Shown in pieces: positions 34,838 through 46,300 of a stretch of DNA of 64,000 bases (within the stretch, counting starts at the first letter, position 1; each line of letters opens with the position of its first letter). The stretch comes from Aphelocoma coerulescens (Eukaryota; Chordata; Aves; Passeriformes; Corvidae). The notes beneath the pieces were generated by a model. That model had not been told where the DNA came from, did no database searches, and saw nothing but the letters and a program-made list of their open reading frames with translations. The DNA is taken from the NCBI RefSeq assembly GCF_041296385.1, contig NW_027184061.1, positions 1,302,001 through 1,366,000 on the forward strand, given 5' to 3'. A program made the position numbers and the translations under genes.

Positions 34838-35041
34838 GTCAGTGCCATTTTGTGGAGCTGCTGGTTTGTGCTGTCACTTGCTTGTGTGCAAGTGCGTGTG
34901 GCTGTGTCCGAGCAGATTCAGAGCATGTGTTTGTAAGGAGGCGTTGGTGTTGTTGGTTCGCTGGGGGTGCCCGGTTTTCGGGACATCCCCCCTGGAGCAG
35001 GGTGTCCCCCCTTGGTGCAGGCGCGGCCCTCAGGCAGCGCT

Positions 35042-35088
35042 CAGCCAATCAGAAGGCGCGGCGCTGGTGACTCAGCAGTTGCCAGGCA
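35042..35088 (-). promoter_or_regulatory. MHC class II-type X1-X2-Y boxes
   Basis: Read on the minus strand: X1-like CCTGGCAAC (35,086-35,078), X2-like TGCTGAGTCA (35,077-35,068), and a Y box CTGATTGGCTG (35,052-35,042). Order and spacing fit the RFX/CREB/NF-Y module bound by CIITA at class II genes. It points away from the zinc-finger gene, toward the ERV, and no class II exon follows within reach. It may act as a bidirectional promoter part or be a relic. Confidence 0.65.
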
Positions 35089-35099
35089 GAGCCGCAGCG

Positions 35100-35609
35100 C
35101 CCGGCGCTCCCCAGCTGGAGCCCACGTGTGGCCCGGCCTTGGCGCCCCCCGCCAGGGGAATTTGGGGAGGTGGGAGGGGGGGAGCGCCAAGGCCGGGCCG
35201 GGCCGTGCTGTGCTGGCAGAAGTGGCTGCGGCGGGGGCCGAGTGCGGGCAGGAGCGGCCGAGAGCCCAGCGCTGCCCCAGCCCGAGCTGCCGCAGCTGCA
35301 TCGCTGCTCGTGCTGTGCGATCCGAGAGCTCTGGGGGGCAGAGCGAGCCAGGGCTGGGTGCTGGGCCTGGGGGGAGCAGGAGAAAGGCTGGAGCAGCAGG
35401 GCTGGAGACCAGAATGGTGAAACGATGGCCGTGGGAGCAGCAGGTGGGATTCTGCAGGAGAAGGAGTAGTGTGAGGAAGAGGACTGTGAGGAAGAGTAGG
35501 GATTCAGGAGGAGGAGGAGCGGGAAGAGGAGGCACCGCAAGGTTCCAGCACTCGCTGTATCTGCAGCCTCCCCCCAGCCCCAGGAGCGTTGTCCCCCCCC
35601 ATCCAGCAG
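35100..35609 (+). promoter_or_regulatory. zinc-finger gene promoter and untranslated first exon
   Basis: CpG- and GC-rich stretch ending at a CATCCAGCAG/GTGATC donor (35,609/35,610). An inverted pair CCCGGCCTTGGCGCC … GGCGCCAAGGCCGGG-like lies at about 35,132 and 35,188. It is duplicated in reverse at 42,563-43,080. Confidence 0.55.
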
Positions 35610-35780
35610 GTGATCAGGGAGGGTGATCCATGATTTTCCCGTGCCTGAATCTTGGTGTTTCTGAGGTTTCTTGGTTTCCATGTTGGTGCTTTGGTTTTTT
35701 TGTGGGGGCTGAATGTTTATATTTTGGAGGGGGTTTTGTCTGAATCTTGATGTTTTGGGAGTTTTTGGTCTGTGTCTTGA

Positions 35781-36764
<984 letters not shown>

Positions 36765-37201
36765 GGGAAGCCCTGCGAGTGCCCCGAGTGCGGGAAGAGC
36801 TTCGTGCGCTGCTCCAGCTCCATCCCCCGTGGGAGGATCGGCGTTGGATGATCCCCAGTGACCCCCGTGGGGCAGAGCCCTGGTGACCCCGTTCCGGGTG
36901 ATCCCTGCTGGGTGGGGGGAAGGTGTTGGAGAGATTTCTTTGCCTTCTCCTTGTGCTGCTGGGATTTGGTTGGTAATAAATTCCCTCCCTGTGCCCAGGC
37001 TGGGTGTGTTGTACCCGTGCCGGTGCTCGAGGCGGGATCTCTCCCGGTCCTTCTCTCAGCTCCTGGGCCTTTCCTTGTATTTGCTGTCCCTGTGCAGTAG
37101 CAGAGGGCAGGGACAGAGCGGTTTTGGTGTCTCCCGGCATCCAGGCAGGGCCAGCCCAGCCCTGGGGGTTGTGAGGGGCTTGTGGGGGTCCCCCGTTTAC
37201 G
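36765..37201 (+). other. 3' region of zinc-finger gene; inner end of left arm
   Basis: Shares the dead finger beyond the stop, AATAAA and the GTGTCTCCCGGCATCCAGGC block with the other copies. Similarity to the right arm fades after CCCCGTTTAC at about 37,201. Confidence 0.7.
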
Positions 37202-37972
37202 GGACATCCCCGCTGGAGGAGGGTGTCCCCCTTACTGCAGCCCCAGCCCTCAGGCAGCGCTCAGCCGAGCAGAGAATGCCCTCAGCTGGGGCCTCGTTTT
37301 TGGGCAAAGCTGAGCCCCTGGACATCTCCATCCCCATTTTGGGGTGCAGCTGAGCTCCTGGATACCTGGGTCAACAGTTTTGGGGCTCTATTGTGCTTGC
37401 ACAGCCTGGTTTTGGTAGCGGGGTTGGTTCAGAGGTGGCTTCTGAGAGAAGGATCTGGAAGCTTTCTCCATGTCTGGGAGAGCCAATCCCTGGCAGCTCC
37501 AAAGATGGGCGTGCCGGATGCAGAGATGCCCCCACAGCCCCTGGGAAGGAGGGAGGAGGGGGAGGGTGGTTTAAGGATCTTCTTTTCCTTCTCATTCTCC
37601 TGCTCTTATTTTTTCAGTGTCATCAATTTAATTAGTATCTCTAATTAGAGCCTGTTGTGCCCGTGCCGGTGTTTGCTGAGGGATCTCTCCCGGTCCTTGT
37701 CCCCACCCAGGAACCCTCGGTTCCATTTTCTCTCCCCTGTGTGGCTGCGGGGGGCAGGGGCAGAGTGGCTTTGGTGGGTGCCTGGCACCGGGCCAGCGTC
37801 ACCCCAGGCCATGGGCACCCCTGAGATCCCGCGTCCCTGGGGACACATTTCTGGGCACAGCTGAGCTCCCACCTGCCCCGCACCCCGAGGTTCCCCCTCC
37901 AAAAAACCCCACCGCGAGGCTGCAGCATCCCTAAAGCCCCTCAGCCAATCAAAATCGTGGCCAGCGCTGGCC
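37202..37972. other. spacer of palindrome, 5' flank of class II relic
   Basis: Contains another copy of the distal zinc-finger 3' flank (37,600-37,800) and a CCAAT box (TCAGCCAATCAAAATCG, 37,940-37,956) upstream of the class II ATG. I do not see a full X1-X2-Y module here. Confidence 0.4.
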
Positions 37973-38806
37973 ATGGGGCGAGTGGCGGCAGCTGGGGCCG
38001 TACTGGTGGCACTGGTGGTGCTGGGAGCCCCCCTGGCTGCGGGCGTGGAGCTCTCGGGTGAGCGGGGGGACGGGATGTGATGGTAAAGGGGGGGAGAAGG
38101 GGAAAAAGGGGTGATGGGACCCCTAAAATGAGTGAGAGGTAAAGGGGACCCTCAAAGGAAGAGCAGGAGGGGGCTGAAGAGTGGGGGAGAAACGGGTGGG
38201 AGGGGCTGGGAAAGTGGGGAAAAGTGGAGGATGGGACCCGAAAACTGAGCGGGAGTGGGCTGGGGATTGGGGGATTGTGGGGGAAAAGGGTGGAAAGGGT
38301 GAAAAGGGGGGAATGGGACTCCAAAACTCCTCTGGCGAGCGGCTGGAAATGGCGGGGGAGGGGATGTGAAATAGGGAGAAGGGTGGAAAAGAGGAAGTCA
38401 GAGCACGGGCAGGAGGGTCCCGTGGCGGCCGTGGGGCACAGGGGGTGCGGAGCGGGGATCCGGGGTGGCTCCCGGAGCTCTGGGCGTGCTGGGGGCTGCA
38501 GGGGGGGCACCCCCTGAGCTGTGTCCCACACACACAGGGGTGTTCCAGGGGATGATGAAGTCCGAGTGTCACTTCATTAAGGGCACCGAGCGGGTGAGGT
38601 TGGTGCAGAGGAGCATCTGACAGCGGGAGCAGCAACTGCACTCGCCAGCGATGTGGGGCTGTTTGTGGGGGACAGCCCGTGTGGGGAGAAACAGGCGCAG
38701 TGCTGGAACAGCCATCCAGCCAGACTGGGGTACAAACGGGCTCTGGCGGACAGGCTCTGCCGGCACCACCGCGACATCGTTGCCCCGTTGCTCGCGGCCC
38801 GCAGAG
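37973..38806 (+). pseudogene. MHC class II beta chain pseudogene (signal + beta1 exons)
   Basis: Exon 1, 37,973-38,057: ATG then GRVAAAGAVLVALVVLGAPL, with GTGAGC donor in phase 1. This is typical of avian class II beta leaders. Exon 2 (beta1), 38,538-38,806: begins after CACACACAG with GVFQGMMKSECHFIKGTERV, but meets TGA after VQRSI. Beyond it, one reading frame over, DVGLFVGDSPCGEKQAQCWN and …LADRLCRHHRDI match the rest of a beta1 domain. The exon is 269 nt, one short of the usual 270, which explains the frame change. No beta2, transmembrane or tail exons follow. It sits in the spacer between the palindrome arms and is dead. Confidence 0.85.
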
Positions 38807-38929
38807 GTGCAGAACGTCGGGCAGAGCGAGTCCCCTCGGGCCCTGCCCTGGGGATGAGCCTGGAGCCCCTCAGCCCCCCTGGTGCCCATCCCCGGGGCCT
38901 CTTGTCCTTCCAGGTTCCCCTGAGGTGTC

Positions 38930-38995
38930 CCAGTCCATCCCAGTCTCTCCCAGTCCATCCCAGTCCATCCCAGTCTCTCCCAGTGCCCCTGCGCG
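38930..38995. repeat. 10-bp tandem repeat CCCAGTCCAT/CCCAGTCTCT
   Basis: Short minisatellite of decamer units just 3' of the broken beta1 exon. Such CCCAGT repeats recur elsewhere in this window. Confidence 0.8.
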
Positions 38996-39030
38996 TGTCC
39001 ATCGCAGCCCTGCGTGGCGCTGACGCCCCT

Positions 39031-39077
39031 CAGCCAATCAGAGCGCGTCTCTCTGATGACTCATCAGTTGCCAGGCA
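39031..39077 (-). promoter_or_regulatory. MHC class II-type X1-X2-Y boxes (third copy)
   Basis: Minus-strand order X1 CCTGGCAAC (39,075-39,067), X2 TGATGAGTCATCA (39,066-39,054), Y CTGATTGGCTG (39,041-39,031). The X2 core is a perfect TGAGTCA. It faces back into the class II relic, but on the opposite strand to it. No gene on the minus strand follows that I can recognise. Confidence 0.6.
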
Positions 39078-39661
39078 GACCCGCAGCGCCGAGTGCCCCG
39101 TGCTGGACTCGGCCTCCCAGTGCCGCGCGCTCCATTCCCAGTCGCTCCCAGTGCCCTCCCAGTGCCTCCCCAGTGCTCTCAATCCACTCCCCTCTCACGA
39201 GGGCAGCTCACTTCTCTCAGAACACTCCAAGCCAAAGCTGCCTACGCTTCTAGGCCGATCTCTTGAGTATCCTTCTACTCTCATACTTTCTTGGCCCTTA
39301 CACGTTTCCTAAGTGTTACTTTTATGCTTTTAATATTACTGGAGATGGTAACCAAAAGGGCTCCAAACCCCCTTCACACAGCAACCAAACTGCTCTGAAA
39401 TAAACCCCACAGAGATATATTTATAAACACAGATCTTTCACTGTTGTTTCACTCTAATCTGCCCCAGGGGAGCCATGAACCAGACCCTGGGTTACCCTCG
39501 CCTTCAGGGGCGGGGCGGAACAGGAGCCGGACACGGGGGAAGCTTCTGGAAGCTGCTCAAGGAAGCCACCCCTGGAGGCCCCCTATTTCCAAAGCCTGGC
39601 CATGCAAACCCAGGACACTGGATCCAAACATGGATCACTCAGGAGGCACCAGGGCTCTGCC
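39078..39661. other. unassigned spacer sequence
   Basis: No exon is recognised. AT-richer than the surroundings after 39,300. An AATAAACC string lies near 39,400. Confidence 0.3.
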
Positions 39662-40560
39662 TGTCGTGGTTTGACGCAGCTGAGCGTCAAGCACATGAAA
39701 TCTGTTATTTTTCATAAGGGGAAAATAAGAAAATATTGAGGAAAACTAGAGGCCTGCGAGGCAGAACAGGTTCAAACTTAAACAGTTGCTGTACAAAGAA
39801 AAAGTTTATTACCAACAGAATTAAAAGTAAAAAGAAATAACAAGAAATTAAAGCAAACCTCCCCTCTCTTCCAGCACTTCCCTCCTTTTACCCAACTCGA
39901 ATAAAGGAAGCAGAACAAGGGATTTTAGTCAGTGTTGCAGTTCCTGAAGAGTCTCTTTGTTATGCTTAAGGAAAAAAGGGTTTTCTTCTGCATCACGTGG
40001 TTCCCAAAGTGCCACCAACAGCAGACCCGCCCGGAAAGAAACAATCTGCTGTGGTGTAAAACATCTCTGCCCTGAAAAATCTCACTGTTCCTTCACACTG
40101 CCAGACATGGGCCTTCACATGGGGTTATTAATCTTTTCAAGGATGAATTACTTTGGCCTGAACACAAAGGGTTGTTTGTTTTTTTTTTGTGACAGGAGGT
40201 CTGTAAAAGCCTCTCAATACTTCTATATAGCCTGGCATAGGCACTTTTCATAAGTTTCATGGGCCACGGGTGAACTTTTCAGCACCCCCATGTACTCCAA
40301 ATGGATCAAAGAGACAAACAGTTTGTGATATTACAGTTTCTTACCACGGCCTGCAGGAAGTTTTTTAAGCTGCGCATGAGAATCGCGGCACCGCCCTCTT
40401 TTCTCCCGTCGCCATTTCCAGCTCCGTCCCACAGGACTCACTTTCTCTTCTCTCTGGCTCTGAAGCCGCCACGTTGAAGAGTGTTCTTGTTCGGGCTCTA
40501 CGGTGGAGAAAGCCTGGCTCCCTTTGTGCTGCTGGCTGCGTGGTGTCCTCTTCAGTTCAG
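39662..40560 (+). mobile_element. passerine-type LTR
   Basis: Starts TGTCGTGGTTTGACGCAGCTGAGCG, a form I associate with songbird ERV LTRs, and runs through AT-rich sequence with AAAGAAATAACAAG words. The 3' end is not certain. No viral genes are attached. Confidence 0.55.
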
Positions 40561-40881
40561 CGCGGAGTGTGCTGGCTGCAGACAGGAGGCTCCGCCGGCT
40601 CCCGCTGGCTCCGCCGGCCCCGCGTGGAGAGGAGAGGGACCCGCCGGTGCCAGGGAGCCGCGCCGGATGGGTTTAGCTGTGCGGCACTCCATGGCTGGCT
40701 TTAGCTGCCTGCGGCTCTGGGACAGTTCCCCCCCAGCAGTGACACAGGGTCTGTGCTGCGGCGTTGGGAAAGGAGGGGGTGCAGGGGCCCTGACCCGGCC
40801 GAGCCCAGAGGCTCCAAGGCCCCCCCACCTTCCGGCAGGAGAGCTGGAACGAAAGGAATCCCGCGTTTCCATGTGGTTTAA
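40561..40881. other. spacer end next to right palindrome arm
   Basis: GC-rich, no recognised gene. The right arm starts at about 40,882. Confidence 0.3.
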
Positions 40882-41322
40882 ATAAGTAAACGGAGGACCC
40901 CCACAAGCCCCTCGCAAAGCCCGGGACTAAGCTGGCTTTTACTGGATGCCAGGAGACACCAAAAATGCTCTGTCCCTGCCCTCTGCTACTGCACAGGGAC
41001 AGGAAATACAAGGAAAGGCCCAGGAGCTGAGAGGACGACCGGGAGAGATCCCGCCCCGAGCACCGGCACGGGTACAACAGACCCAGCCTGGGCACAGGGA
41101 GGGAATTTATTCCCAACCAAATCCCAGCAGCACAAGGAGAAGGCAAAGAAATCTCTCCAACACCTTCCCCCCACCCAGCGGGGATCACCCAGAACGGGGG
41201 TCACCAGGGCTCTGCCCCACGGGGGTCACTGGGGATCATCCAACGCCGATCCTCCCACGGGGGATGGAGCTGGAGCAGCGCACGAAGCTCTTCCCGCACT
41301 CGGGGCACTCGCAGGACTTCCC
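40882..41322 (-). other. 3' region of zinc-finger gene; inner end of right arm
   Basis: Reverse complement of 36,765-37,201, including the dead finger beyond the stop and the polyadenylation signal (TTTATT at 41,106-41,111 on plus). Confidence 0.7.
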
Positions 41323-42366
<1,044 letters not shown>

Positions 42367-42562
42367 TCAGCCCAAAATGCCCCCAGACACCAAGACACAG
42401 ACCCAAAACTCCCAAAACATCAAGATCCAGATAAAACACCCTCCAAAATATAAACACATTCAGCCCCCACAAAAAAACCAAAGCACCAACATGGAGCCCA
42501 ATAAACCTCAGCAACACCAAGATTCACCCTCGGGAAAATCGTGGATCCCCCTCCCTGATCAC

Positions 42563-43080
42563 CTGCTGGATGGGGGGGGGGGGCAACGCTCCTGGGGCTG
42601 GGGGGAGGCTGCAGATACAGCGAGTGCTGGAACCTTGCGGTGCCTCCTCTTCCTGATCCTCCTTCTCCTGTGTCCCTACTCTTCCTCACACTCCTCTTCC
42701 TCACACTACTCCTTCTCCTGCAGAATCCCACCTGCTGCTCCCACGGCCATCGTTTCACCATTCTGGTCTCCAGCCCTGCTGCTCCAGCCTTTCTCCTGCT
42801 CCCCCCAGGCCCAGCACCCAGCCCTGGCTCGCTCTGCCCCCCAGAGCTCTCGGATCGCACAGCACGAGCAGCGATGCAGCTGCGGCAGCTCGGGCTGGGG
42901 CAGCGCTGGGCTCTCGGCCGCTCCTGCCCGCACTCGGCCCCCGCCGCAGCCACTTCTGCCAGCACAGCACGGCCCGGCCCGGCCTTGGCGCTCCCCCCCT
43001 CCCACCTCCCCAAATTCCCCTGGCGGGGGGCGCCAAGGCCGGGCCACACGTGGGCTCCAGCTGGGGAGCGCCGGGCGCTG
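42563..43080 (-). promoter_or_regulatory. zinc-finger gene promoter and untranslated first exon
   Basis: Reverse complement of 35,100-35,609. The minus-strand donor is GTGATC at 42,562-42,557. GC-rich, with the same inverted CGGCCTTGGCGC pair. Confidence 0.55.
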
Positions 43081-43088
43081 CGGCTCTG

Positions 43089-43135
43089 CCTGGCAACTGC
43101 TGAGTCACCAGCGCCGCGCCTTCTGATTGGCTGAG
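43089..43135 (+). promoter_or_regulatory. MHC class II-type X1-X2-Y boxes (right arm)
   Basis: Plus-strand CCTGGCAAC (43,089-43,097), TGCTGAGTCA (43,098-43,107) and CTGATTGGCTGAG (43,123-43,135). It is the mirror image of the left-arm module at 35,042-35,088, with identical core boxes. Confidence 0.65.
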
Positions 43136-43337
43136 CGCTGCCTGAGGGCCGCGCCTGCACCAAGGGGGGACACCCTGCTCCAGGGGGGATGGCCCGAAAA
43201 CCGGGCACCCCCAGCGAACCAACAACACCAACGCCTCCTTACAAACACATGCTCTGAATCTGCTCGGACACAGCCACACGCACTTGCACACAAGCAAGTG
43301 ACAGCACAAACCAGCAGCTCCACAAAATGGCACTGAC

Positions 43338-46300
43338 TGACACACACTGCTGCTCAGCCAAGCTCCTGCTCAATTCCTCAACTTCCAGAACAACAACAAA
43401 GCCTGAACAGAACCATGGACATCGTTTCCTATACAAAAGGGGACAATGTTGAGGCAGTTTGCACATTGTCCCAGAGCTAATTAAGGACATGGAAACCCAG
43501 CAGGGGGAAAAAGGGAAGTCGAGAAGGGGTCTCAGCAAGAGGGGATGGATGGTGTTGGTGTGCTGGGAAGGGATTGGTTGAAGGGAGTGTGCAGGAATAT
43601 GGTTAAGGCAAACAGCAGCAGGAGGAATCTATGGGGTAAGAAAGGAAAAGGAAGATGGAAAACAGGAGGAAGAGAAAAATGGAGGACAGTGATGCTTTTC
43701 AGCACCATCTTATCCTCAACATTTGCCAGCTTGTTGCAGTGGGGATACTGCAACACGCCTATATCAAACCAGGAGTCCCGTGGAAAGGAAATATATACGG
43801 ACGGATTCTTGCTAGATGTTTCAGAGATGTTTATTTCCCCAGCCGCATGGCCGGGCTCTGCTGAGGGACTGTCACAGTCGGACCCGAGCTGCTTTGCCCG
43901 CGCAGGGGAACACAAACCAACCAATGGGGAACGAGGCTGACCAGGGGCAGGGAAACCCCGTGCCTCCCTCAGGGCTACAGGGCGCGGGGGAGGGACCCCA
44001 ACACCAGCTGATCCAGATCTTTTGTATCCCCGCGTTCCAGGACAGGAAAGAAAAAGAAGTTCAGGATTTCAGGGGTTTTCTCTGTGGTGGGGAGCAGCAG
44101 GACAGGGCAGCACGGGCTGGGGGCCTGTGGGGAGCTGTGCGGCCGGGCCGGGGCTGTGGGGCAGCCGGGGCTCAGCGCCGGGCACTGCCTGACCCCAACA
44201 CCCCTCGGGCAGGGCCGGCAGTGGCCCCCGGCCCCCAGGAGGCTGCGGGATGTGGAAGGATCAGGATTTTCTTTCATCGATCTTGTTTGGGTCACTGGAG
44301 AAATGAATGATTTTGCAGAAAGCTCAGCAGCTGTCAGAGGATGAGCACCCACGGGCACTGAGGGGGCTGCAGGAGAGGCACAAGAAGCCCCTGCAGCACT
44401 TGGCCAGAAAGGCTCAGCAGGGCAATGCAAGAAGGGATGAGCAAAAGGCCAAGGTGAAGGCAAAGGCCATGGCAGAGTTTCTACAGCCCCCCAGGGATGA
44501 ACCGCAGGGCCCAAGGGGGCCCCAGCACCCAGGGGACGGCGGCGGCCACAAGCACCTGGCACAGGCATTGCCCTCCTCGGCACGGCAGAGCCCACCCAAA
44601 CAGCCCCTGGCAAGGAATCAGGGGTCCATCTGCAGGCCAGAAGGACACTGCAAGCACAGACAGCAGCACCCTCAGCACCAGCAAGTCCACCCCACATGGA
44701 CATGGATTGTCAGGGCTGGCAGAGCTCCCAGCAGACCAGGGACCCACCGCACCAGAGCCCTTGAGAACATTCAGGGCGCGTCTGGATCGAGACGAGGCCG
44801 CTCCTGATGGACACAGGGGCCTCTCGATCCACTCTGAATCTGACACCTAAGGGGGGAAATTGTCAAGAAGTTCTTTCATTATCCAGGGAATAAGTGGGAA
44901 AGATGAGCAGGTGTGTTTTATTCAACCACTATCAGTAGATGTGGGGGATGGGTTTGAAACGCATCAATTTCTGTTTGTTCCTAATTGTGATTATAATTTA
45001 CTGGGAAGGCATTTGGTGGCTGAAGTGGGAATGCAAATTAACATTGTCAAAGGAGATACAGAGGCTAATGCTGCTGGACCTTGGTGTCAAATGTCTGCAA
45101 AGGCCTCTGCTGAAGGGAACCCAGAAGTGTGGGCAGCCCCAGGGAAATAGGGAAAATCAGATATGGAGCCTCTCCAAATTCCTCTGAAGCATCCAGGACA
45201 AGTGGTGTCTAAAAGCAATACCCTGTTCCAAGGGAGGCAAGGAAGGGGTTACAGCCTCTTACTGAGTCCCTGCTAAAGGCAGCGCTTCTGGAGCCAGGCA
45301 TCTCTCCCTACAACTCTCCTCTCCTGCCAGGCAAGAAACCCCATCATGGACACCAGAAGGAAAGTACAATTTTCAAGGCTTCAAAAGCAGATTAACTGAG
45401 CCTCCTGCCCTGGCCCTCCCAGACAGGGAAAAACCATTTGAATTGCATGTGGATGTTAATCAGGGCCATGCCAAAGGAATTCCTGGGCTTAAATGTTTCA
45501 CCCAGTGGCCAGAGAGTGGCCTCATTGTCTGCAGAATTGTGCAGCCCCGGCTTTAATGGGAACTGAGGCCTGAAAACTGACAGCAGCAGAATCTCTCATT
45601 GTTCAAGCCTGGCATCAAGGTAAAGCTTTGTTAACCAAAGGAGCCTCTAAATGGATGAGCAGCGCTGGGTTCTTACAGAATGAAACTTGTTGGATGGAAC
45701 AGGAGGATTCAGAGTTGAGGACAGGGCAAGGGTTGAACCCAGCCTCCTGTTTGAACGGCCCTGGACACGGGACTGGCAAGAAACCCATGGCTGCAGCCAA
45801 GTGACAGAGCTCCAGAGCCGGCCTAGGAGAGATTGACCAGACATTCCCTGGCCTGAGGGAGAAAAGGTGTTTAGGGATGGGGCTTCTAGGGCAGCAGAAG
45901 GGAAAAGAGTGACAAGACACGCTGCTCTTAAGGAAAGGGAAGGAGACAAAGCGCAGCTCAGCGCCCGCATGCTCAGCTCAAAGGGCCGAGCTGGGGGTGC
46001 TTGGAAGAGCCTGGCACTGAAATGCCCTGAGCAGGAAGGCTTCAATATCTTCTGCTAACAGCATGGCAGCTCACAGCGGGGCAGAAGCATTTCCAACTGC
46101 TTCAGCAATCCCTGCCTCAGTTCTTAAGGCATGTTTGGAACAAACAATTCCAAGAGATGGGATTGTGGAAGCAATAGACTCAGACAGGGGAACTCATTTT
46201 ACAGGAAGGATCCTTCAGGCCGTTCTGGCTGCTTTAGGAACACAGTGGGACCTCCCAGCGCCCTGGCACCCCCAGAGTTCGGGTCGGCTGGAAAGAATGA

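Noticed and set aside
35042..35088. AP-1 site only (TGAGTCA) as explanation of the motif
   Set aside because: The neighbouring CCTGGCAAC and CTGATTGGC with fixed spacing in three copies fit the class II X1-X2-Y module better.
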